In this document: positions 58,628 through 64,000 of the stretch, in pieces | Layout: each line of letters begins with the position of its first letter | Numbering within the stretch: position 1 is the first letter of the stretch | NCBI RefSeq assembly: GCF_940677205.1 | Contig: NZ_OW712331.1 | Span: forward strand, 1,364,001-1,428,000 | DNA length: 64,000 nucleotides | Direction: 5' to 3' | Source of the DNA: [Clostridium] colinum | GTDB taxonomy: Bacteria > Bacillota > Clostridia > Lachnospirales > CAG-274 | Program-made: the position numbers and the translations under genes | The notes under the pieces: generated by a model | Seen by the model: the letters and a program-made list of their open reading frames with translations, nothing else | The model's database searches: none | What the model was told of the DNA's origin: nothing

Positions 58628-59044
58628 TTACAAAATACATAAATTTAATATTGTTTGATTAATAAGTATATTTTGTTTAAATTTAGGTTGATATATTATT
58701 TCATATTTACCTTCACTATGTACACCTATAACTCCTATGTATTTCTTTGAATCTAAATAATGTTTATATTTTTCTAATATAAGTTGTCTCTTTTCTATTG
58801 GTACAACTACCCAACTTCTATTAACAAAGTCTAAATTTGTTTCTGCTTGTAACAATACCTTTTTTATATCACTTATCTTAAATTCAAATGCATTTACTTG
58901 ATAATTACCTTGATACTTTTCAATAGTTACTAAATCTACATTTCCTTCTCTTATAGGACATTCAAATTGATATTTTTTAGCTCTATTTTTATTGTTATAA
59001 AACTTCCAAAATTTATATTTTAAATCTTTTTCATATAAAAACAT
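58628..59044 (-). CDS. Unknown protein with a nuclease-like motif
   Basis: The 138-residue basic protein contains NVDLVTIEKYQGNYQVNAFEFKISDIKKVLLQA, in which Asp and Glu-Phe-Lys resemble a PD-(D/E)XK nuclease core. I do not recognise a named family. It stands between the methylase operon and the surface-protein module. AGGAAGTG precedes the ATG at 59044. Confidence 0.6.
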   Translation of the reverse strand: MFLYEKDLKYKFWKFYNNKNRAKKYQFECPIREGNVDLVTIEKYQGNYQVNAFEFKISDIKKVLLQAETNLDFVNRSWVVVPIEKRQLILEKYKHYLDSKKYIGVIGVHSEGKYEIIYQPKFKQNILINQTILNLCIL

Positions 59045-59087
59045 TACTATCACTTCCTGTTTATTTTTTAATTTTAACTATAACAAC

Positions 59088-59115
59088 AAAAAGACAAACC
59101 ATAAGATTTGTCTTT
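59088..59115 (-). terminator. Terminator after the large surface protein
   Basis: AAAGACAAAcc and gaTTTGTCTTT form a short strong stem, with a T tract on the minus strand. Confidence 0.75.
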
Positions 59116-59132
59116 AAATCAAAAATATAAAA

Positions 59133-61226
59133 TTAATTTATAGTTATTTCTCTAGGGTCTGTGCCATATGTTGGTAACGGTTGTACATACCAATCATCCC
59201 ATAAGTTACCTTTTATATATATAGCATTACCTGCAGTTTTTTGACTAACACTTGCACCGTTTGTCGTATGAGCTCCAATATATAACTGTCCTGAAGGTAT
59301 CCAAGCATCAAAAACCATACTGTTTACAACATAAAATTCATTGTCAGGATACCATATCGGTGTAAAGTGTGTTCTATTTTGATATGTAGAATATGGATTT
59401 TTCTTAAATTCCATAATAGATTTATTTGAGCTTAAGTCTGTTACTTCTGATAATCTAAAATAATTTTTGAAATAAAAATCTGAAAAATAATTTATAGCAT
59501 TTTGTGGTGCTATACCTACATTTGCTACAACTTCTGTATAATCTTCAAATGTACCATCAAGATGTTTTACTTTTGTTGTCTTTTTAACAATAAGTTTACT
59601 CTCTATTTTTTGTCTTATACCATACCCACTTTTTAATTTATATAAAAAACGTTGAGTATGTATACCAGCTTTACTATTGTGATATAAATCATAATTTTGA
59701 GATTCATAAGTTTTACATAAAGGGTCAGGATATATATTTAAAAATGTACCTAAATATGCTTTATATTCATAAGTTGTCCATATCCACTCTTCTTTATCTC
59801 GTACCCATTCTCCTTTATTATTAAAGATAGGTATACTTTCTAGATTTACATCATATTCAAGCCAACTTCCTTCAATATTATTATTTGCTATTGTTTGTGG
59901 GTCTTGAAATTTAAAGTTGCTATTTTTATCATCTGCGTCTGGATTTGGTGGTGTTTTTTCCTTTATTTCTACTATTTTTACACCTATATCATATTCATCT
60001 GTTTTAGATTTTAAATACGGCTTTCCTGTTATTTCATTATACTCAACTTCTTTATAACTTACTTTAGCTTTTATAACCATATCTTGAGGAGTATTAGGTG
60101 TATGCCATTTAACGTAAGCTATACCTGTTCCTTTAAACACTATACCACCACCATTGTCATTATCTGCCTTGTAATCTTTACCATCAATATTAAATGTTAC
60201 TGTAACAGGATTTTTTATTTGTTTGTTTTGATAATATAACAAACAGTCAATACCTGTTAATTCTAAACTTGTATATACATCTGTATTTGCTCTGTACTCA
60301 TAGCTAGGTGGTATTATTGGTGGTTTTTCAGGCTCTTCTGGTACAAATGTAACTGCACCTACACCAAGCATAGCTATGATTGTGTCATTTTTTTGTTTTG
60401 TATTAGTAGCTCCTGTCCATTTTTTAATACCAAACTCATCACGTTCTAAAAACATTGCAAAAGGTAAATTTAAGTGTGAAAAATTTTGTATCCAACTTTT
60501 ATTTATGTATCCGTTTAATGCCTTATCATATAAAGCTATTTCTGTTGCAGTACAAGCTGTTACTTTGCCTTGTATTTTAGGATAACCTATAGGCTCAAGC
60601 ATTAGTTTATACTTACCACTTATCATTTCTTCATAATTAAAGCCTGTTTCTTTGGCAAAATATTGCAAAAACTCTTTATCCCCAAAGTGTTTTTTAATAG
60701 TAGCTAAATCTCCACCTATTATTTTAGGTAATTTTGAATCAGGTTTTTTTAATATATAACTATTACCTTTATAAAAAGATAAATTTTGACTTTTTAAATA
60801 CTGAAGCTTACTTACTTTACCAAAATGTACATCTATAGGTTGTCTAGGATTATTGGCAAAATCAATAGGCACAGTAACAGGTGCATTACTTTCTGTATCA
60901 ACAAGTGTTACTCTTACTCCCTCATCTTGTTCATTATCTAGTATACTGTCAGATTTTTTACCGCCATTTTCATAATCACCACCATTTCCACCATTACCTA
61001 TGTTAGTATTTCCATTCCTAGTTGTTCTTATGCTACTAGTCCTATCACTAACCATAGCTACTTCTATATTACTATCTTTTTCTATTTTTGATGTTTTAAA
61101 TATATTTGATTTTGCAAAGCTAGTAACTACCATACCAACGCTTAAAATAATACAAAAAATCAAAAATGTATTATTTTTTTCACACTTTTTTATAAATCTC
61201 TTTATTTTTTGTGCTATATTGTTCAT
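59133..61226 (-). CDS. Large secreted or surface-anchored protein of unknown function
   Basis: The 697-residue protein has an N-terminal membrane anchor or signal (residues 20-40) and a Gly/Asn-rich linker (GNGGNGGDYENGG near 75). A domain with KYKLMLEPIGYPKIQGKVTACTATEIALY follows near 195. Immunoglobulin-like beta segments (VTVTFNIDGKDYKAD, AYVKWHTPNTPQ) and a Trp-rich tail ending in WDDWYVQPLP come after. I have the impression of similar proteins in clostridial conjugative elements, but no function is known. It shares its first 30 codons with a dead copy at 63497-63601. GGAGG precedes the ATG. Confidence 0.7.
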   Translation of the reverse strand: MNNIAQKIKRFIKKCEKNNTFLIFCIILSVGMVVTSFAKSNIFKTSKIEKDSNIEVAMVSDRTSSIRTTRNGNTNIGNGGNGGDYENGGKKSDSILDNEQDEGVRVTLVDTESNAPVTVPIDFANNPRQPIDVHFGKVSKLQYLKSQNLSFYKGNSYILKKPDSKLPKIIGGDLATIKKHFGDKEFLQYFAKETGFNYEEMISGKYKLMLEPIGYPKIQGKVTACTATEIALYDKALNGYINKSWIQNFSHLNLPFAMFLERDEFGIKKWTGATNTKQKNDTIIAMLGVGAVTFVPEEPEKPPIIPPSYEYRANTDVYTSLELTGIDCLLYYQNKQIKNPVTVTFNIDGKDYKADNDNGGGIVFKGTGIAYVKWHTPNTPQDMVIKAKVSYKEVEYNEITGKPYLKSKTDEYDIGVKIVEIKEKTPPNPDADDKNSNFKFQDPQTIANNNIEGSWLEYDVNLESIPIFNNKGEWVRDKEEWIWTTYEYKAYLGTFLNIYPDPLCKTYESQNYDLYHNSKAGIHTQRFLYKLKSGYGIRQKIESKLIVKKTTKVKHLDGTFEDYTEVVANVGIAPQNAINYFSDFYFKNYFRLSEVTDLSSNKSIMEFKKNPYSTYQNRTHFTPIWYPDNEFYVVNSMVFDAWIPSGQLYIGAHTTNGASVSQKTAGNAIYIKGNLWDDWYVQPLPTYGTDPREITIN

Positions 61227-61308
61227 TTTATCCTCCTTTTTACATAAAAAAAGCACTCCATAAAAATGAAATGCTTTAAATATAATTGGTTATTATTGTC
61301 CTATTTGT
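61136..61308. repeat. Direct repeat, copy 1
   Basis: This 173-base segment covers the start codons of the large surface protein gene, its ribosome site, a terminator and the last codons of the Thr-rich gene. It recurs with a few base changes at 63511-63683 in the same orientation. Confidence 0.85.
61246..61280 (-). terminator. Terminator after the Thr-rich gene
   Basis: On the minus strand AAAGCA and TGCTTT form the stem and a run of seven T follows. A copy of this hairpin lies near 63621-63655. Confidence 0.65.
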
Positions 61309-62003
61309 ATGCCTGATAACTTATAATGAGCTTCTTCTACTACACCACCACTCTCACTACCTGCTATCTGTTCATCAGTCCAACCATTAGCTTTTAATAA
61401 CTCATCTACACTTTGTTCTTTAGGTATAGTGTTATTATTACTACTACTATTACTATTGTTAACAGGAGCTTTTGTTGTACTTTCTGTTTTTGGTTCTTTT
61501 GTAGTAGTTTGTGTTGTTGTAACTTTTTTAGTTGTTGTTTGTGTTGTTTCTTTAATAGGTGCTTTTGTTGTTGCTTGTGTAGTAACTTCTGTTTGTTTTT
61601 CTGTTACTACTTGTTTTTTCGTAGTTTCTTCTTTTTTAGTTGTAGTAATTTGTGTTTCTTTTTTTACAGATGTAGTTTCTGCTAATTTATCATTATTTTC
61701 TTTTTTGTTTTGTTCATCTTTAACTATTGTTGTATCTTGTTCTAATGATGTAGTTTCTGTGCTTTGTTCTTCATTTGTATTAGTAGTATTTTCTGTACTA
61801 TCTTTTTCAGTTTCAGTAAATAATGTTGTATCTTCTTTTGTTGTATTTTCACTATTAACACTTGTTTTCTCTGTACTATTAGATACTAATTTACTCTCAT
61901 TATTATTTAACACCATATATCCACCACCGCATACTAGCACTAACGCTAAAGCAGATATACCAATAATAATACCTTTTTTACTTTTACCTTCATTCTTCTT
62001 CAT
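61293..62003 (-). CDS. Thr/Ser-rich membrane-anchored surface protein
   Basis: The 236-residue protein has a basic start, a transmembrane helix (about residues 10-33, GIIIGISALALVLVCGGGYMVL), and a long extracellular stalk of Thr, Glu and Lys repeats such as TTTKKEETTKK. It ends in a conserved block, SVDELLKANGWTDEQIAGSESGG. The stalk resembles mucin-like spacers. A related gene starts the same way of ending at 63668. The function is unknown; a surface role in the mobile element is likely. GAGGT precedes the ATG. Confidence 0.75.
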   Translation of the reverse strand: MKKNEGKSKKGIIIGISALALVLVCGGGYMVLNNNESKLVSNSTEKTSVNSENTTKEDTTLFTETEKDSTENTTNTNEEQSTETTSLEQDTTIVKDEQNKKENNDKLAETTSVKKETQITTTKKEETTKKQVVTEKQTEVTTQATTKAPIKETTQTTTKKVTTTQTTTKEPKTESTTKAPVNNSNSSSNNNTIPKEQSVDELLKANGWTDEQIAGSESGGVVEEAHYKLSGIQIGQ

Positions 62004-62058
62004 AATTTTTACCTCTCTTTTTATATTAAAAATATTAATTAAACTTTTATAAAATATA

Positions 62059-62087
62059 TTTACAATCTTAATAATATAAGATATAAT
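62059..62087 (+). promoter_or_regulatory. Promoter of the putative antisense RNA
   Basis: TTTACA (62059-62064) and TATAAT (62082-62087) are 17 bases apart. Confidence 0.65.
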
Positions 62088-62093
62088 ATCTAT

Positions 62094-62190
62094 ATAAGGG
62101 TAAGGTAACCGTTTAGAACGGTTTAGCCTGTAAGTTAATTGTTTTATTAACCGTAGACTATTGGCGTTAGTTTACGGTTTTCTTTTATAT
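62094..62190 (+). ncRNA. Putative antisense RNA of a type I toxin-antitoxin pair
   Basis: A transcript from the upstream promoter would form an internal hairpin (ACCGTTTAGAACGGT). It would end at a terminator with arms AACCGTA (about 62153) and TACGGTT followed by TTCTTTT near 62185. It runs opposite to, and overlaps the 3' end of, the small toxin gene at 62190-62279. This is the arrangement of TxpA/RatA-type systems. Confidence 0.6.
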
Positions 62191-62279
62191 TACTTTTTAT
62201 TATTATTTATGTAATTTAAAAGAGTGATTAATAAAATGTTACTACTTATAATAAGTGTTAAAACTTCATAAGTACTCAT
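62190..62279 (-). CDS. Small hydrophobic type I toxin (holin-like)
   Basis: The 29-residue frame starts MSTYEVLTLIISSNILLITLL and ends in NNNKK. MSTYE-x-L followed by one hydrophobic helix and a basic tail is the pattern of putative holin-like type I toxins of Firmicutes. These damage the membrane when made in excess. GGGGG lies 8 bases before the ATG, and the hairpin CCTTTCTAC/GTAGAAAGG (62291-62314) partly hides this site in the mRNA. It is too short for ordinary gene calling. Confidence 0.7.
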   Translation of the reverse strand: MSTYEVLTLIISSNILLITLLNYINNNKK

Positions 62280-62350
62280 ATTATCAACCCCCTTTCTACT
62301 CTTATGTAGAAAGGCTAAACCGTAATTTCCAAACCATTACCCTATTTGAG

Positions 62351-62379
62351 ATTATATCATATATTTTTTACTTATACAA
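62351..62379 (-). promoter_or_regulatory. Promoter of the toxin mRNA
   Basis: On the minus strand TTGTAT (62379-62374) and TATAAT (62356-62351) are 17 bases apart. The 5' ends of both RNAs carry similar sequence (AGGGTAA...CGGTTTAGCC), giving an inverted repeat of about 250 bases. Confidence 0.65.
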
Positions 62380-62472
62380 CATTTTCTATTTCTTTATAAA
62401 TTATTTTATCTTTTGGTAAACTTATGTTAAAATTTTAAAGGGGAGCTTTAAAATTAAAGGAGTTGATTTTAT

Positions 62473-62721
62473 ATGGATAACCTATTTTTACCATTCATTA
62501 ATATGATTTACGATATTCTTAAATTTGGAAGAGTACTTATCCCAATAATTATATTTTTTATATTTGCTAAAAAAGCACTTAATTTTTATTATAATAATGA
62601 TAATATTTACTATAGTGAAGAACAAATTAAAAATAGAATAAAGTTATATATTTTTTTTGCTTTCTCTATTTCAATAGTAATAATCATCTTAATTTCTATC
62701 ATTATGTTTAAATTAAAATAA
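62473..62721 (+). CDS. Small membrane protein of unknown function
   Basis: The 82-residue protein has two hydrophobic segments (about residues 20-36 and 58-80) joined by a polar loop. AAAGGAGTTGA precedes the ATG. It resembles the small membrane proteins of conjugative elements in size and topology, but no family can be named. Confidence 0.6.
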   Translation: MDNLFLPFINMIYDILKFGRVLIPIIIFFIFAKKALNFYYNNDNIYYSEEQIKNRIKLYIFFAFSISIVIIILISIIMFKLK

Positions 62722-62764
62722 TACTATAATAGTAGCTCTCCCTTATAAACTCCTTATCTAATTT

Positions 62765-62947
62765 TCAATAAATATTTTTCTGTTTCTTATACTTATATAA
62801 AGTTTTATAGGAATAAAAATTGTTATATAAATATTGTATTATAAATATAAATAAAGATATACTTATTTTCTCCTTAAATATGAAATATATAAAAATAATA
62901 CCTAAAATTATATCTATTATATTATAAATAATTCTTTTCTTACACAT
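62765..62947 (-). CDS. Small membrane protein of unknown function
   Basis: The 60-residue protein is mostly two hydrophobic helices and a basic tail. Its ATG overlaps the stop of the preceding gene by eight bases (62940-62947), pointing to translational coupling. Confidence 0.5.
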   Translation of the reverse strand: MCKKRIIYNIIDIILGIIFIYFIFKEKISISLFIFIIQYLYNNFYSYKTLYKYKKQKNIY

Positions 62948-63308
62948 TTAATATTTCACCCAACTTAATTGCCGAAAATAGTATTATACTAGATATTATA
63001 CAAACGCTTACTGTTAATGATGATATTACAATAGCAATTTTTGTAGTATTATTTACTATGTTTAAGGCATATTCAAAATCATTTTTTTCTTTTTCACGTT
63101 TTATTGAAACCATAAATATTTCATACTCTTCTTGATTTAAATTAGTAATGAGGTCTTTAATGTTTATAAAATCTTTTCTTCCATAAACTTCAATTCTTAC
63201 TTCTATATCTTCATCTTTTACCAATTCATTTAACATTTCAATAGATGTATTTTTATACTTTGCTAATTTTATTTTTTGTCTTTTATTATACCCTTCTAAA
63301 ATTTTCAT
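62940..63308 (-). CDS. Membrane protein of unknown function with a helical N-terminus
   Basis: The 122-residue protein has a charged helical N-terminus resembling a HEAT-like repeat (LAKYKNTSIEMLNELVKDEDIEVRIEV). Two hydrophobic segments follow near residues 87-115. GGAGG precedes the ATG at 63308. It is coupled to the small membrane gene downstream. The function is unknown. Confidence 0.6.
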   Translation of the reverse strand: MKILEGYNKRQKIKLAKYKNTSIEMLNELVKDEDIEVRIEVYGRKDFINIKDLITNLNQEEYEIFMVSIKREKEKNDFEYALNIVNNTTKIAIVISSLTVSVCIISSIILFSAIKLGEILNV

Positions 63309-63496
63309 TTTTTCCTCCATTAATTTGATTTAGAAAAATTTGTAAAATTTACTTTCAATGGTATATTTTCTTGCAAAATTATCATTTTTATATATACGTT
63401 ATAATTTATTATAACGTATATATAATTTATTTGTCAAGTATATATTTATGTATATTTTTCAAATTTCTTCCCATTTTACTATATTTTCTGTATTTA

Positions 63497-63601
63497 TTAC
63501 ATATCCTTAGCAACGCTTAAAATAATACAAAAAATCAAAAATATATTACTTTTTTCACACTTTTTTATAAATCTCTTTATTTTTTGTGCTATGTTGTTCA
63601 T
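63497..63601 (-). pseudogene. Dead 5' end copy of the large surface protein gene
   Basis: The frame MNNIAQKIKRFIKKCEKSN continues to FLIFCIILSV and then stops. It duplicates the first 30 codons of the gene at 59133-61226, including its ribosome site; the remaining two kilobases are missing. It marks an old tandem duplication followed by deletion. Confidence 0.75.
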
Positions 63602-63683
63602 TTTATCCTCCTTTTTCCATAAAAAAAGCACTCCATAAAAATGAAATGCTTTAAATATAATTGGTTATTATTGTCCTATTTGT
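63511..63683. repeat. Direct repeat, copy 2
   Basis: Same length and orientation as 61136-61308, with only scattered differences. It spans the dead gene start, the terminator and the end of the second Thr-rich gene. Confidence 0.85.
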
Positions 63684-64000
63684 TTTCCCATAGTCCCATC
63701 TGTACTATATTTCATCATATCAAATTCTTCAGCAATACTACCACTTCCATTTTGTATTTGCTCATCAGTCCAACCATTAGCCTTTAGAAACTCATCTACA
63801 CTTTGTCCTTTAGGTATAGTGTTATTATTACTACTACTATTACTATTGTTAACAGGAGCTTTTGTTGTTGTTTCTGTAACAGGTTCTTTTGTTGTTGTTT
63901 GTGTTGTTGTAACTTTTCTAGTTGTTGTCTGTGTTGTTTCTTTAATAGGTGCTTTTGTTGTTGCTTGTGTAGTAACTTCTGTTTGTTTTTCTGTTACTAC
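63668..64000 (-). CDS. Thr-rich surface protein, second copy (5' end outside window)
   Basis: The last 110 residues of a paralogue of 61293-62003 are present. They include the same TTTKAPIKETTQTTT-type stalk and the conserved SVDEFLKANGWTDEQI block, but a different tail (FDMMKYSTDGTMGKQIGQ). The N-terminus lies beyond the right edge. Confidence 0.75.
   Translation of the reverse strand, partial: VVTEKQTEVTTQATTKAPIKETTQTTTRKVTTTQTTTKEPVTETTTKAPVNNSNSSSNNNTIPKGQSVDEFLKANGWTDEQIQNGSGSIAEEFDMMKYSTDGTMGKQIGQ

Larger units (their letters stand above)
20427..64000. mobile_element. Large serine-recombinase element interrupting spoVB (right end outside window)
   Basis: The left border is the spoVB junction. 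Everything to the right is accessory: recombinases, restriction systems, conjugation remnants, a RiPP cluster and surface proteins. No core gene reappears before 64000 and the N-terminal half of spoVB is absent, so the right end lies beyond the window or has been lost. A second recombinase triplet inside suggests nested insertion. The outer limits are inferred. Confidence 0.55.

Noticed and set aside
61429-62052. Long plus-strand frame of 207 codons
   Set aside because: It is the mirror of the Thr-rich repeats of the minus-strand gene; the low-complexity Val/Ser/Phe sequence is an artefact of repeated ACA/GAA codons.
1-64000. CRISPR arrays, tRNA and rRNA genes, classical insertion sequences
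   Set aside because: I looked for regularly spaced repeats, tRNA-like arms, rRNA cores and transposase genes with terminal repeats and saw none I could support.

Overview
The window is strongly AT-rich DNA of a low-GC, endospore-forming Firmicute. Genes carry strong GGAGG-type ribosome sites and A/T-ending codons. T-box leaders precede leuS and thrS, and spoIIM, spoIIP, spoIVB and a spoVB-type gene are present. A clostridial lineage (Lachnospiraceae or a relative) fits best; the species cannot be named from sequence alone.

Positions 1-20438 are core chromosome. They hold the end of a flavohemoprotein-like gene, a frameshifted diguanylate cyclase, leuS with its T-box, lspA, class II fructose-bisphosphate aldolase, a cell-wall amidase, a secreted stalk/beta-propeller protein, trpS, two PilZ c-di-GMP receptors, thrS with its T-box, and sporulation genes spoIIM, spoIIP and spoIVB. 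This part ends in a spoVB-type flippase gene that has lost its N-terminus.

From about 20430 to the end of the window is accessory DNA. It starts exactly inside the spoVB reading frame, and three consecutive serine recombinase genes face the broken gene. That is the layout of skin-like elements, which are excised during sporulation to rebuild a split gene. The other half of spoVB is not in the window, so the element, if it is one, is larger than 43 kb. A second recombinase triplet of the same build (46845-51599) lies inside it, suggesting a nested or duplicated element. Both triplets are preceded by a small DUF6870-like gene and a conserved hairpin.

The cargo includes: (i) a type I restriction-modification locus (26106-33780) with a broken KAP-type NTPase beside it and a decayed toxin-antitoxin pair; (ii) remnants of a Tn1549-like conjugative module (35635-36540 and 43189-45136); (iii) between these, a radical-SAM RiPP cluster (36943-42919) whose 44-residue, five-cysteine precursor is short and easily missed, plus an ABC exporter and a BceAB/MacB-like transporter; (iv) an Rpn-type nuclease and a Fic protein; (v) a compact operon of a nuclease-domain methylase, a specificity subunit and a DGQHR/DndB-like protein with a deoxyribosyltransferase/TIR-like C-terminus (53373-58442), the best candidate here for an undescribed defence system; (vi) a duplicated module of secreted surface-type proteins (59133-64000) enclosing an unannotated type I toxin with a probable antisense RNA.

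Several genes are broken by single-base changes in T/A homopolymers (diguanylate cyclase, KAP NTPase, second hsdS, DGQHR protein). This may be decay, phase variation or sequencing error, and resequencing would decide. All functional calls rest on motif recognition by eye, without database searches.
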